A stretch of 64,000 bases of DNA from Litchfieldella anticariensis FP35 = DSM 16096 (GCF_000409775.1 NZ_KE332391.1:171534-235533), one strand, 5' to 3'. Positions 43,904 through 53,303 are shown, numbered from the stretch's first letter. A program made the numbers and translations. Notes: generated by a model not told the origin, from the sequence alone.

Positions 43904-45364
43904 TCAGTCGTGACGGATAGCCACGGTTTTCAGCTGGGTATAACTCTTGAGTCCCTCGAAACCTTTCTCGCGACCGTGACCGGAGCGGCCAACACCGCCG
44001 AATGGCAACTCGATACCCCCTGCCGCACCGTAGTTGTTGATGAACACCTGACCGCTGCGAATGCGCTTAGCCAAGCGCAACTGACGCCCGCCATCGTTCG
44101 TCCAGATGCCGGCACACAGACCGAAGTCGGTCGAGTTCGCCAGGCGCACGGCGTCTGCTTCATCCTCGAAACGCTGTACCGCCAGCACGGGGCCGAACAG
44201 CTCTTCGCAGGCCACATAGTGGCCCTCGGGAATGTCGACCAACACCTGAGGCACCACGAAGTGCCCGCCAGAGGGGGCGCTATCGGCGAGGCTCCCCGAA
44301 GCCGCCACACGAATACCGTCGGCTTGGGCCTCTGCCAATCGATCCTCGAGTTTGGCTCGCTGACGGGCATTGATCAGCGCTCCGCAGTCCGGATCGTTCT
44401 CACCGGCGTCGCAACGCAGCTCGGAGAAACGCTGGGTGAGGCGCGACAACACTTCGTCGTAGCAGGACGACTCGACCAGCAACCGACTACCCGCCGAGCA
44501 GGTCTGGCCGGCGTTCTGGATGATGCCGCGCACCACGGCTGCCAATGCGGCATCCAGATCGGCATCAGCGAACACCACCTGCGGCGACTTGCCACCCAGT
44601 TCCATGGTCACGGGCACATGATTGGCTGCCGCCGACTGGGTGACCAAGGTACCGGTCGCCGGTGAGCCGGTGAACGACAGGTGATTGATGAACGGATGTG
44701 CCGCCAATGCCGCGCCCGCCTCTTTGCCAAGGCCGGGAATGACGTTGAGCACACCGGGCGGCAGGCCACATTGCGTCGCAATGCGAGCCAGGTGCAGCAC
44801 ACTCAGGCAAGCGTCCTCGGCTGGCTTGAGCACTACTGTGTTGCCAGCCGCCAGTGCCGCGGCGACACAACGGCCGAATATCTGAGACGGATAATTCCAA
44901 GGGATGATCTGCGCACAAACGCCGAACGGTTCGCGCAAAGTCATCACCGAGTATCCATTCTCGAAGGGAATGGTTTCGCCATGCAGTTTGTCGGCGGCAC
45001 CGGCATAGAAGCGGAAGTATCGCGCGCAGACCGCAATATCGCCCTTGGCTTGACTCATCGGTTTGCCAGTATCGGCACATTCCAGGGCGGACAACGTCTC
45101 GGCATCGGCATCGATCGCCGCAGCGAAGGTATACAGCCATTCGCCGCGTTGACGCGCCGACCAACGATTCCAGTCACCAAGTTGGCCGTCGAATGCCTGG
45201 CGCGCCGCCATGACGGCATCCTCGACATGTTCCGCCTCGCAACGGGCGATTTCAGCCAACGGCTCGCCAGTGGCAGGCGCCTCGACACTCAGTGAGTAAG
45301 GTGTAGGCACCCACTCGCCGCCGATCAGGGCCGCACTGGGGGGTGTGACGGGTAAGCGACTCAT
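43904..45364 (-). CDS. NAD(P)-dependent aldehyde dehydrogenase
   Basis: A 486-residue aldehyde dehydrogenase of the betaine-aldehyde/5-carboxymethyl-2-hydroxymuconate-like type. Cofactor motif IIPWNYPSQIFG (about 142-153) and FTGSPATG (about 226-233), catalytic Glu in MELGGKSPQVVFADAD (about 250-265) and nucleophile Cys in NAGQTCSAGSRLLVE (about 282-296) are all present; EELFGPVLAV follows. GAGGAG precedes the ATG at 45364, 10 nt after dctM. Its substrate is probably an aldose or tetrose aldehyde entering the acid pathway, such as erythrose, threose or apiose; that is inferred only from context. Confidence 0.85.
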   Translation of the reverse strand: MSRLPVTPPSAALIGGEWVPTPYSLSVEAPATGEPLAEIARCEAEHVEDAVMAARQAFDGQLGDWNRWSARQRGEWLYTFAAAIDADAETLSALECADTGKPMSQAKGDIAVCARYFRFYAGAADKLHGETIPFENGYSVMTLREPFGVCAQIIPWNYPSQIFGRCVAAALAAGNTVVLKPAEDACLSVLHLARIATQCGLPPGVLNVIPGLGKEAGAALAAHPFINHLSFTGSPATGTLVTQSAAANHVPVTMELGGKSPQVVFADADLDAALAAVVRGIIQNAGQTCSAGSRLLVESSCYDEVLSRLTQRFSELRCDAGENDPDCGALINARQRAKLEDRLAEAQADGIRVAASGSLADSAPSGGHFVVPQVLVDIPEGHYVACEELFGPVLAVQRFEDEADAVRLANSTDFGLCAGIWTNDGGRQLRLAKRIRSGQVFINNYGAAGGIELPFGGVGRSGHGREKGFEGLKSYTQLKTVAIRHD

Positions 45365-45374
45365 AGGGTTCTCC

Positions 45375-46649
45375 TCAGTACAACAAGTCGACCAGCCCCA
45401 ACGAGATCCAGGGCAGGTAGGTGATTGCAATCAAGCAAGCCAGTACCACCAGCACGAAACGCAGCAGCCAGGGGATCAACTGGTCGATGGACAGTTTGGC
45501 CACCGCACAGGCGGCGAACAGGTTGACGCCAAGCGGTGGAGTGAACATGCCCAGCGCCAGGTTGACGACGATGATCAGTCCGAAGTGCACCGGATCGATA
45601 CCGTACTGGATAGCAATTGGCGTGAAGATCGGCGCCAGCACCAGGATCGCGGCAGAGGTCTCGACGAACATGCCAATCACCAGCAGCATCACGTTGACGG
45701 CGAGCAGGAAGGACACCGGGTTATCGAAGACTTGGGTAACCCAGGCGGCGACGTCGGATGGTAGGCCAGAGCGGCTGATCAGGAAGCTGAACAATGCCGC
45801 GGCCGAAATGATCAACATTACCGTGGCGGTAGAGATCACGCTCTGCTTGAGAATCGGCCACAGGTCTTTGAAGGGCAGTTCACGATAGATCAGGCCACCG
45901 ACGATCAGCGCATAGACCACGGCCACCGCCGAGGCCTCAGTGGGGGTGAATACGCCGCCGTAGATGCCGCCGATGACCACCACCGGCATCAACAGCGCCG
46001 CCCAGGCGCGCTTGAAAGCCGAGAGGAAGTCGGAGCGATCCTCGCGGTCCCGCAAGCCGTAGCCGCGAATCTTGCAAAACAGGAACAGGAACAGCAGCAG
46101 CGCTCCCCCGATCAATAGGCCGGGGCCGATGCCCGCGATGAACAGCCGGCCGATCGAGGTGTCGGTACTGACGCCGTACAGGATCAGTGGAATCGATGGC
46201 GGAATCAGTACACCGAGTTCCGCGGAGGAGGCCTGGATGGAAGCCGCCAGCGGTTTCGGATAATCGTGCTTGACCATCGCCGGAATCAGGATCGAACCAA
46301 TGGCAAAGGTGGTCGCCACGCTCGACCCGGAAACGGCGGCAAACATCATGCAGGTCAACACGCAAGTCATCGCCAGGCCACCCTGCAGCCCGCCGACGAT
46401 CGACTTGGCCAGGTCCACCAGGCGCCGCGAGATCCCCCCCGCCGCCATCAGGTTGCCGGCCAGGATGAAGAATGGGATCGCCATCAGCGGGAAGTTGTCG
46501 ATACCGACGAACATCCGCTGCGGCACCATCAATAGCGGCAGCCGCGAGAAGAATTCGATGCCGATGATCGACGCCAGCAGGATCGAGATGGCGATGGGCA
46601 CACCGAGGGCAAACAGGATGATCAACGACAAGCCGATAGCAGCATTCAT
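45375..46649 (-). CDS. dctM: TRAP transporter large permease
   Basis: A 424-residue membrane protein with about 12 spans, the translocating subunit of a DctPQM system. It begins with LFALGVPIAISILLASIIGI, typical of DctM, and has AVSGSSVATTFAIGSILIPAM at about 108-128 (the S-G-S motif region) and FTPPLGVNLFAACAVAKLS at about 364-382, another conserved block. Na+-driven uptake of carboxylates is the family function. The start overlaps the end of dctQ by 4 nt. Placed in the middle of the tetronate operon, it is expected to import threonate, erythronate or apionate. Confidence 0.93.
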   Translation of the reverse strand: MNAAIGLSLIILFALGVPIAISILLASIIGIEFFSRLPLLMVPQRMFVGIDNFPLMAIPFFILAGNLMAAGGISRRLVDLAKSIVGGLQGGLAMTCVLTCMMFAAVSGSSVATTFAIGSILIPAMVKHDYPKPLAASIQASSAELGVLIPPSIPLILYGVSTDTSIGRLFIAGIGPGLLIGGALLLFLFLFCKIRGYGLRDREDRSDFLSAFKRAWAALLMPVVVIGGIYGGVFTPTEASAVAVVYALIVGGLIYRELPFKDLWPILKQSVISTATVMLIISAAALFSFLISRSGLPSDVAAWVTQVFDNPVSFLLAVNVMLLVIGMFVETSAAILVLAPIFTPIAIQYGIDPVHFGLIIVVNLALGMFTPPLGVNLFAACAVAKLSIDQLIPWLLRFVLVVLACLIAITYLPWISLGLVDLLY

Positions 46650-47263
46650 GAGCGAGCCCTCCTGGTGACTTGAGCCGGATCGGAAACAGCGGGCGATTCG
46701 GGCTTCGAGGGTGTCACTATCGAGGGTTCCGCCACCGGCTGCTGATCGTGGGTAGAGGGCGTATCGGCATCGGCGATACCAACCGGCTCACGACCGGTAG
46801 CCTGGGCCAACAAGCGTGCCAACACCGCCAGCAACGAGAAGCTGGCACCGACAGGGATGGCCGCATAGGCCCAAGAGATGGAGATCCCCAGCCCCGAGAG
46901 TATCTGCGAGTGCACCCGCCAGGTCATGGCCGTCCCGAAATAGATCAGCACCACCAGCGAGATGATGCAGCACAGGGCAATCATGCCTTCCAGCAAGATC
47001 AAGCGGCGCGTCGGCACCAGCTTGTAGATGACCTCCACGGCCATCATGTAGCCACCGCGAAAACTCGCCGCGGCTCCAAGAAACACACACCAGATCATCG
47101 TCGAACGTGCCATGACCTCGGACCAGGTCGAAGGCGCATCGAAGACGAAGCGCGTCAGCACCTGATAGAAACCCATGGTCACCGAGACGACCAGCATCAG
47201 GACGGCGGCAATCAACGCCACGCGGGACGTGAAGCGTTCGACACGCAGAAAGAGTTCCACCAT
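46646..47263 (-). CDS. dctQ: TRAP transporter small permease
   Basis: A 205-residue membrane protein with four spans: about 15-40, 50-70, 95-118 and 135-160. The GSTxxSEV-like DctQ segment appears as FVFDAPSTWSEVMARSTMIW. The last 45 residues are a Pro- and Ser-rich cytoplasmic tail, longer than usual. The ATG at 47263 has AAGGTG 7 nt upstream; GTG at 47272 is an alternative. It lies between dctP (60 nt upstream) and dctM (4-nt overlap). Confidence 0.9.
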   Translation of the reverse strand: MVELFLRVERFTSRVALIAAVLMLVVSVTMGFYQVLTRFVFDAPSTWSEVMARSTMIWCVFLGAAASFRGGYMMAVEVIYKLVPTRRLILLEGMIALCCIISLVVLIYFGTAMTWRVHSQILSGLGISISWAYAAIPVGASFSLLAVLARLLAQATGREPVGIADADTPSTHDQQPVAEPSIVTPSKPESPAVSDPAQVTRRARS

Positions 47264-47323
47264 GACATTCACCTTGCGTCGGCCCGTCCCGGTGAAGGCA
47301 CCGGGACGGGCGGCTCGGAACGA

Positions 47324-48325
47324 TCAGCAGTCGCTGTTACGGATACGATCCAGCATTTCGCTGCCGTACTGGTCGGTGTAGCCCTTGTAGGACGGCTCGA
47401 CGGCTTCCTGGAACATGGACTTGTCGATGTCCTCGACCACGGTCATGCCCTTCTCCTTGAGCTCTTCCACCCCCTCGGTTTCGAGCCGAGAGACCTCGGC
47501 ACGGGTCGCCTCGGCGCCGGCCTGGGCCGCTTCGATGAACCAGCCCTGCTCTTCCTCGCTCAGTCCCTCCCAGAGTATCGGCGAAGCCAGCATGATCGCC
47601 GGCGAGTAGACATGACCGGTCAGCGACAGGTAGTCCTGCACCTCCCACAGGTTGCTGGTCAGAATGACCGGGATCGGGTTTTCCTGACCGTCGACCGTCC
47701 CCTGCTGCAGGGCGGTGAAGACTTCAGGGAACGCCATCGGGGTGGGGTGCACATCCATCTCTCGGAACGCCGCCATGTGCATCTCATTCTCCATGGTGCG
47801 AACCTTCAATCCTGCCGCATCCTCAGGCGTCTTGATTTGACGCTGGCTGTTGGTCATGTGACGGAAGCCATTCTCGGACCAGGCTAGACCGACCAGATCG
47901 TGCTCACCGACCTTGGCCAACAGATCCTGACCGATCTCGCCGTCCAGCACACAACGCGCCTGATCGTAGTTCTGGAACAGGAACGGTAGATCGAGCACAT
48001 AGGTTTCCGGCACGAAATTGCCCAGCGGCCCGGTGGAGGTGATCACCGCATCGAGCGTCCCGATTTGCAGGCCCTCGATCATGTCGCGTTCCCCTCCCAA
48101 GGCACCGGAGGGATGCTCTTCGACAGTGAACTCGCCACCGCTGAGTTCCTCGAGCTTTTCCTTGAAGGCATCGACGCCCACCGAGTAGTGCGAGCTGTCG
48201 GAGGTGGTGTGCCCCACAGTGATGGCCTGCTGGGCGACAGCGCTCAGGCTGACCGATGCCAGTGCCAAGGTGGAAACGCCTGCGATAGCGGAGTGAAGGA
48301 CGTTGCGTGTGAAGCGTGCTGTCAT
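47324..48325 (-). CDS. dctP: TRAP transporter solute-binding protein
   Basis: A 333-residue periplasmic receptor of the DctP family. Residues 1-32 are the signal peptide ending AVAQQ. The conserved Arg that clamps the ligand carboxylate lies in AAGLKVRTMENEMHMAAFRE, and PMAFPEVFTALQQGTVDGQENP at about 195-216 is the family signature. Receptors next to OtnK, DenD and LtnD genes usually bind C4 sugar acids such as D-erythronate or L-threonate, so such a ligand is likely; D-apionate is possible given the second arm of the locus. AGAGGG precedes the ATG at 48325; the frame is open to 48520 without support. Confidence 0.92.
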   Translation of the reverse strand: MTARFTRNVLHSAIAGVSTLALASVSLSAVAQQAITVGHTTSDSSHYSVGVDAFKEKLEELSGGEFTVEEHPSGALGGERDMIEGLQIGTLDAVITSTGPLGNFVPETYVLDLPFLFQNYDQARCVLDGEIGQDLLAKVGEHDLVGLAWSENGFRHMTNSQRQIKTPEDAAGLKVRTMENEMHMAAFREMDVHPTPMAFPEVFTALQQGTVDGQENPIPVILTSNLWEVQDYLSLTGHVYSPAIMLASPILWEGLSEEEQGWFIEAAQAGAEATRAEVSRLETEGVEELKEKGMTVVEDIDKSMFQEAVEPSYKGYTDQYGSEMLDRIRNSDC

Positions 48326-48422
48326 TGTTGTATCCCTCTTGCGGATTGACGCTTGTGGTGGTGGCCAGCGGTGAAGGCTACTGGCCCCTTGCTGGTCGAG
48401 CCGCGCGAACGCGAACCCGATA

Positions 48423-49394
48423 TCAGCCGTGCCGTGCGGGGTCGGCGAGAAAGGCCTCGACGATCTCGCGCAGATTTTGGTCGCCCATAAAGCCGAGTCG
48501 CTCGGCCTTGCGGGTCGCAAAGCGAGCAGGCCAGCTCGCTACGATGGCCTCGATGCGAGCATCTGGCTCATGGCGAACGCGTGCCAACGCTTCCTCGCCA
48601 CCCAATTCACGCAGGGTGTCGAGCATCTCGGCCACGCTCACGGTTATGCCCGGCAGCATCAGGCCGCGATAGTCGCCGAACGCGTCGGCAGGCACCGTGG
48701 CACCATGCATCAACGCTTCGATCACACGACCGGGCGACATGACGAACAACTCGAGATCAGTGGGCACCGGGCACACCGCAGCCTCACCATTGAGGGGCTC
48801 GCGCAGGATGCTGGAGGCGAAGCTCGATGCCGCGGCATTGGGCCGCCCTGGGCGCACGACGATGGTCGGTAGCCGCAGCACTCGACCATCGACCAAGCCA
48901 CGGCGGCTGTAGTCGTTGATCAGCAATTCGCACATGGCCTTCTGAGTGCCATAGGAGCTCTGCGGCGTCAGGGCGGTCATGTCATCCAGCGTATCGGGCA
49001 GTTGGCCACCGTAGACCGCCACGGAACTAGCCATGATCAGCCGCGTGCTCGACAGTTTTCGAGCACGACAGCCATCCAACAGCGTTCGCGTGGCCTCGAA
49101 GTTGACTGCCATGCCCAAATCGAGATTTGCTTCGGCTGCCGAGCTGACCACGGCCGCGAGGTGGAAGATCACGTCCGGGCGCTCGTCCAGTACCGTGTCC
49201 CAGGCGCCGGGGGCGGTGATGTCCTGTGCCCGGGCTCGAATCTCGACACCCGTACCGGAGGGCACCTCGGGCGCCGTCTGATCGACCAGCGTCAACCGCG
49301 AAAGCGATCGGCCATCGAGATCACCGCTGGCAAGCAGCGCATGAGTCAGGCGTTGTCCAAGAAAGCCGGCGGCACCGGTGATCAACACATGCAT
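48423..49394 (-). CDS. denD: D-erythronate dehydrogenase
   Basis: A 323-residue extended short-chain dehydrogenase. VLITGAAGFLGQRLTHALL is the N-terminal NAD motif, FHLAAVVSSAAEANLD at about 76-91 and LIMASSVAVYGG with YGTQKAMCELL (Tyr-x-x-x-Lys) at about 118-155 form the active site. DenD oxidises D-erythronate to 3-oxo-D-erythronate (3-oxo-tetronate), which OtnK then phosphorylates. The size and the clustering with OtnI, OtnC, OtnK and LtnD make the assignment strong. It sits between otnI and dctP on the same strand, with gaps of 76 and 97 nt. Confidence 0.88.
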   Translation of the reverse strand: MHVLITGAAGFLGQRLTHALLASGDLDGRSLSRLTLVDQTAPEVPSGTGVEIRARAQDITAPGAWDTVLDERPDVIFHLAAVVSSAAEANLDLGMAVNFEATRTLLDGCRARKLSSTRLIMASSVAVYGGQLPDTLDDMTALTPQSSYGTQKAMCELLINDYSRRGLVDGRVLRLPTIVVRPGRPNAAASSFASSILREPLNGEAAVCPVPTDLELFVMSPGRVIEALMHGATVPADAFGDYRGLMLPGITVSVAEMLDTLRELGGEEALARVRHEPDARIEAIVASWPARFATRKAERLGFMGDQNLREIVEAFLADPARHG

Positions 49395-49470
49395 GGCGTG
49401 TTCCTTCGTTGTCGTCTAGCGATTGCACCCTTTCTCTTTCCAGGTGCCCACTTTCAGCACTTCGATACTC

Positions 49471-50265
49471 TCAGGGGGTCAGTCCATATGCCCGGCCCCA
49501 AACCAGACCAGTACGGGTCTCGCCGGCGGGTCGATATTCACAGCCCACCCAGCCGTCGTAGCCGAGCGATTCAAGACGCTCGATAAGTGCCGGATAATTC
49601 ACCTCACCGCTATCCGGCTCATGACGCTCGGGCACCCCGGCGATCTGCACATGGCCGATATGCGGGAACTGTATTTCCAGGTTGCGGATCAGGTCGCCTT
49701 CGGTGATCTGGCAGTGGTAGATGTCGAACTGCACGCGCAGATTGTCGGCTCCGACCCATCCCAGTACTTCGCGAGCGTGATCCTGTCGCTGAAGGAAGAA
49801 ACCGGGCATGTCGCGCCCATTGATGGGTTCGATCAACAACGTCTTGCCAACTTTGGCCAGTTCGCCGGCAGCGAAACGCAGGTTGGCGATATAGGTCTCT
49901 CGGTGCGCTGCGCGAGTCGCGGCATCAGCCTCTGGTGGCAATAGACCAGCCATGGCATGCAGGCGTGGGCAATCCAGTGCTTCGGCATAGCGAATCGCCT
50001 CGATCACAGAATCGCGGAACTCACTCTCGCGTCCCGGCAGGCTGGCCAGACCTCGTTCGCCTGCCTCCCAGTCACCCGGTGGCAGGTTGAACAGCACTTG
50101 GCTCAGGCCGTTGTCGTCCAATGCCGTGCGTAGCTCTTGCGGTTCGAACGCATAGGGAAAGAGATACTCGACGCCACGGAATCCCGCGTCCGCCGCCGCA
50201 GCAAAGCGATCAAGGAAGTCATGCTCGGGAAACAGCATGCTCAGGTTGGCGGCCAGTCGTGTCAT
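49471..50265 (-). CDS. otnI: 2-oxo-tetronate isomerase
   Basis: A 264-residue TIM-barrel isomerase of the hydroxypyruvate isomerase family. It begins [20 protein letters not shown] and shows [29 protein letters not shown] (metal-binding Glu), [15 protein letters not shown] (Asp and His) and VGCEYRP (second Glu), the family's divalent-metal site. In the L-threonate route OtnI converts 2-oxo-tetronate, produced by LtnD, to 3-oxo-tetronate. AAGGAACAG precedes the ATG at 50265, 39 nt after otnC. Confidence 0.88.
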   Translation of the reverse strand: MTRLAANLSMLFPEHDFLDRFAAAADAGFRGVEYLFPYAFEPQELRTALDDNGLSQVLFNLPPGDWEAGERGLASLPGRESEFRDSVIEAIRYAEALDCPRLHAMAGLLPPEADAATRAAHRETYIANLRFAAGELAKVGKTLLIEPINGRDMPGFFLQRQDHAREVLGWVGADNLRVQFDIYHCQITEGDLIRNLEIQFPHIGHVQIAGVPERHEPDSGEVNYPALIERLESLGYDGWVGCEYRPAGETRTGLVWGRAYGLTP

Positions 50266-50304
50266 CTCTGTTCCTTCTTGGTCTCGTATCAACGGGGTCT
50301 TGTA

Positions 50305-50952
50305 TCAATCGCGCGGAAATCGTGCTTCGAGTTCGGCAACCTGCTCATCGCTCAGACAGCGAGGGTTCTGCCCACGCAGCAGCAGAAACAGCTTGGCGGT
50401 CTCTTCGAGCTCCTCAGTGGCATACACCGCGGCTTCCAGCGACTTGCCGGCCACCACTGGGCCATGATTGGCCAGCAACACCGCACTGTGCTTGCCCGCC
50501 AGCCCCTTGACCGCATCGCCCAGAGCGGAGTCGCCGGGCATGTGATAGGGCACCAGCGGCAACTTGCCGACACGCATCACGTAATAGGCAGTCAACGGCG
50601 GGATGCAGTCGCAAGGGTCGATCCCGGGCAAGCACGACACCGCCACCGAATGAGTGGAGTGCAGGTGCACGATGGCTTCCGACTGCGGACGCTCGCCATA
50701 CATCGCCATGTGCAGGAAGCTCTCCTTGGTCGGCTTGTCGCCGTCGAGCAGCCGCCCTTCACCGTCGAGCCGCGAGATACGCGGCGGGTCAAGGCGCCCC
50801 AAACAGGCATTGGTCGGGGTCATCAGCCAGCCACCGTCATCGAGCCGCACGCTAATGTTGCCGCTCGAGCCCATGGTCAGCCCGCGATCGAACAGCGACT
50901 TGCCGAACATGGCAATTCGTTCGCGCAGGCGGTTGTCGTCATGCATGCTCAT
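50305..50952 (-). CDS. otnC: 3-oxo-tetronate 4-phosphate decarboxylase
   Basis: A 215-residue class II aldolase/adducin-fold enzyme. GLTMGSSGNISVRL at about 24-37 is the phosphate-binding N-terminal loop, EAIVHLHSTHSVAVSCL at about 93-109 gives the zinc His pair, and LLANHGPVVAGKSLEAAVY at about 158-176 the third His. OtnC releases CO2 from 3-oxo-tetronate 4-phosphate to give dihydroxyacetone phosphate. Its start overlaps the end of otnK by 4 nt (ATGA), so the kinase and decarboxylase are translationally coupled. Confidence 0.9.
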   Translation of the reverse strand: MSMHDDNRLRERIAMFGKSLFDRGLTMGSSGNISVRLDDGGWLMTPTNACLGRLDPPRISRLDGEGRLLDGDKPTKESFLHMAMYGERPQSEAIVHLHSTHSVAVSCLPGIDPCDCIPPLTAYYVMRVGKLPLVPYHMPGDSALGDAVKGLAGKHSAVLLANHGPVVAGKSLEAAVYATEELEETAKLFLLLRGQNPRCLSDEQVAELEARFPRD

Positions 50953-52256
50953 GAAAGACGTTCCTCACGCAGGGCATCGAACGCTCGAGAGAAGAAATCG
51001 ACACCACCGAAATTGCCAGACTTCAGTGCTAGTGATAGTGGCAATTCATGCCCCTCGATATGGGTCTGGGTCCAAGGCACGCCAGGGTCGATCTGCTCAC
51101 CAATGCGCAATTCGCTGATGCCAAGAGCAGAGACCACGGCCCCGGAAGTCTCGCCACCCGCCACTACCAGCCGGCCGACACCCTCTGCCACCAGCACCTT
51201 CGCCAACCCGGCCAATGCACGCTCGACCAACTCGCCGGCCGCGGCCACGCCAAGACGCTGCTGCGCCAGCCGAACCCTGTCGGGTGCCGCCGAGGCGTAG
51301 ATCAGTACCGGCGCCTCTCCACCAGCGGGACCGAGCAGGCGCTCGCGGGCAAAGGCCAGCGCTTGCTCGGCTTGCTCATTGCCTTCGGCAAGCGCCAGCG
51401 GGTCCAAGGCGAAGCCGTCATGCGATGCCAGGAAATGTTCGACCTGGCCCAGCGTGGCTCGGGAACAGCTTCCGGAAAGCACCAGTGCGGGGCCGTGAGC
51501 CGGCGCCAAGCGCCCAGCGTTATCGACTTTTTCCAGCCAGCCGAGGCGGCGATATTCGGCGGGCAGTGCCTGGCCGAGGCCGGAACCTCCGGTCACCAGC
51601 GGCAACTCCGCCACTGCGGATGCCAGTACCTGGAGATCAGCCTCATCGAGGGTGTCACAGATCACGTGACGTACGCCTTGCGCCAACTGATCATCAAGAT
51701 GCGTTTTCGCTGTCTCGGCCCCCTTGTCCAGAACCGGACGAGGCAGCAGGGAAACCCGGTGCGATGTCTGACGTGACAGCACCCTCACCAGGTCGGCATC
51801 CGTCATCGGGTTCAAGGGGTGGTGTTGCATGCCACTGTCGTTGAGCAGCCGGTCGCCGACGAACAAATGGCCCATGTAAACGGTGCGACCGTTGGCTGGA
51901 AAGGCTGGCACCATCACCGTCTGGTGTGTTCCCAATGCCTCCAGCAAGGCATCGGCGACGGGCCCGATATTGCCCTCATCGGTGGAGTCGAAGGTCGAGC
52001 AATACTTGAAGAAGATCTGGCGAGCCCCCTGTGCCTTCAGCCAATGCAGTGCCTCGAGGGAGTCGTTGACAGCATCAGCGACCGGGCAGGAGCGGGACTT
52101 CAAGGCCACCACCACCGCATCCACGTCATCGAGAGCATGAATCTCACGGGGGATGCCGATCACCTGTGATGTGCGCATTCCGGCACGCACCAGGTTATTG
52201 GCCAAATCGGTAGCCCCAGTGAAATCGTCGGCGATGGCACCCAGTACGATACTCAT
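50949..52256 (-). CDS. otnK: 3-oxo-tetronate kinase (DUF1537)
   Basis: A 435-residue DUF1537 kinase, the family's usual length. It begins LGAIADDFTGATDLANNLVR, the substrate-site motif with D-D-F-T-G, followed by FFKYCSTFDSTDEGNIGPV at about 99-117. The nucleotide domain shows ALVLSGSCSRATLGQVEHF at about 263-281 and LVVAGGETSGAVVSALG at about 371-387, ending in LKSGNFGGVDFF. It phosphorylates 3-oxo-tetronate at O4. It overlaps ltnD and otnC by 4 nt on either side. It is clearly a different branch from the second kinase at 40415-41752, whose motif is GDDLTGSTD. Confidence 0.92.
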   Translation of the reverse strand: MSIVLGAIADDFTGATDLANNLVRAGMRTSQVIGIPREIHALDDVDAVVVALKSRSCPVADAVNDSLEALHWLKAQGARQIFFKYCSTFDSTDEGNIGPVADALLEALGTHQTVMVPAFPANGRTVYMGHLFVGDRLLNDSGMQHHPLNPMTDADLVRVLSRQTSHRVSLLPRPVLDKGAETAKTHLDDQLAQGVRHVICDTLDEADLQVLASAVAELPLVTGGSGLGQALPAEYRRLGWLEKVDNAGRLAPAHGPALVLSGSCSRATLGQVEHFLASHDGFALDPLALAEGNEQAEQALAFARERLLGPAGGEAPVLIYASAAPDRVRLAQQRLGVAAAGELVERALAGLAKVLVAEGVGRLVVAGGETSGAVVSALGISELRIGEQIDPGVPWTQTHIEGHELPLSLALKSGNFGGVDFFSRAFDALREERLS

Positions 52257-53191
52257 TGGCTGCTCTCCCCCTGAATATCGTTGGCTGCCGGAAGCTCGAA
52301 AGCCGACAACCGTTGGTAGACCTTGATCACCGCGGCATCGTCCTCGCGACCGAAGCCGGCCCCGCTAGCGGCGGTGAACTGCTGCAAGGCACTGGCAGCG
52401 ACCGGCATTGCCAGGCTCAGCTCGCGCCCGGTCTGATGGACGATATTCAGATCCTTGACGAAGATGTCGACTGCGGACAGCGGGGTGTAATCAGCCTTGA
52501 GGATGTGCGGTACCCGGTTCTCGAACATCCAGGAATTACCCGCCGAGTGGGTGATTACTTCGTACAGCGTGTCGGGGTCGATCCCCATGCGCATACCCAA
52601 GGCCATGGCCTCAGCAGCAGCGGCGATATGCACACCAGCAAGATGCTGGTTGACCAACTTGACACTGGAACCGGCGCCTGGCGAATCACCGAGACGGTAG
52701 ACCTTGGCCGCCATGGCATCCAATGCGGCCTGGCCTTTGGCGTAGGCCGCATCGCTGCCGGATGACATTACCGACAACTCCCCGGTCCTGGCCTTGGTAG
52801 CGCCACCACTGATCGGTGCATCCAGCATCTCGAGATTCATGGCGTTCAAGCGCTCGCCAAGTGCCACGGCATAGCTCGGAGCGACCGTGGCGCACTGCAT
52901 GATCAAACTGCCTGGCGCCAACTCACCCGCCAGCCCTCGCTCACCGAACAGTACCATCTCGACTTGCTCAGCATTGATCACCACCAGCACCACGACGTCA
53001 CATTCGGCAGCGAGTTCGTCCGGCGTCGCCACGCTCCTGCCACCATGGGCGACGAAAGCCTCCCGTGCCCGTTCCGACACATCGCAGCCGATCACCGGAA
53101 GGCCGACCTCGAGCATGGAAGTCGCGATACCCATGCCCATGGCACCGAGACCGATCACACCGATTGCGTTACCTCGTGCTTGCTGCTGCAT
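52253..53191 (-). CDS. ltnD: L-threonate dehydrogenase
   Basis: A 312-residue beta-hydroxyacid dehydrogenase, first gene of the 12-gene operon. The NAD motif is IGVIGLGAMGMGIATSML at about 9-26, the substrate loop LDAPISGGATKARTGELSV at about 122-140, and the catalytic Lys lies in GAGSSVKLVNQHLAGVH at about 173-189. LtnD oxidises L-threonate to 2-oxo-tetronate, the entry into the OtnI/OtnK/OtnC path. ATG at 53191 is used, 10 nt after GGGAGG; an ATG at 53209 would add six residues. The divergent LacI regulator starts 113 bp away. Confidence 0.87.
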   Translation of the reverse strand: MQQQARGNAIGVIGLGAMGMGIATSMLEVGLPVIGCDVSERAREAFVAHGGRSVATPDELAAECDVVVLVVINAEQVEMVLFGERGLAGELAPGSLIMQCATVAPSYAVALGERLNAMNLEMLDAPISGGATKARTGELSVMSSGSDAAYAKGQAALDAMAAKVYRLGDSPGAGSSVKLVNQHLAGVHIAAAAEAMALGMRMGIDPDTLYEVITHSAGNSWMFENRVPHILKADYTPLSAVDIFVKDLNIVHQTGRELSLAMPVAASALQQFTAASGAGFGREDDAAVIKVYQRLSAFELPAANDIQGESSQ

Positions 53192-53225
53192 CCTGCCATG
53201 TCCTCCCATGACCGCCTGTGATTTC

Positions 53226-53265
53226 CGCTACCAATGTTAGCGCTACCATTTTTTTAGGTTATACT
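53226..53265. promoter_or_regulatory. LacI-type operator and promoter in the ltnD/lacI divergent region
   Basis: AATGTTAGCGCTACCATT at 53233-53250 is an 18-bp near-perfect palindrome (one mismatched pair) of the TGTTAGCGCTAACA kind bound by many LacI-family repressors. The half-site CGCTACCA is present a second time at 53226-53233, 15 bp away. A TATACT -10 box for the rightward regulator gene is at 53260-53265, which places the palindrome over its -35 region. This fits autorepression plus control of the leftward tetronate operon. Confidence 0.65.
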
Positions 53266-53303
53266 CTGGTGTCATGCAAGGGTTGTCGAAAGGAGTCCGA
53301 CCA

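Noticed and set aside
43538..44665. 375-codon open frame on the plus strand opposite the aldehyde and tartrate dehydrogenase-type genes
   Set aside because: It crosses two clear genes in antisense and has no recognisable motif.
46670..47887. 405-codon open frame on the plus strand opposite dctQ and dctP
   Set aside because: Its composition (strings of Arg, His, Gln, Gly) is that of antisense sequence; the TRAP genes on the other strand are certain.
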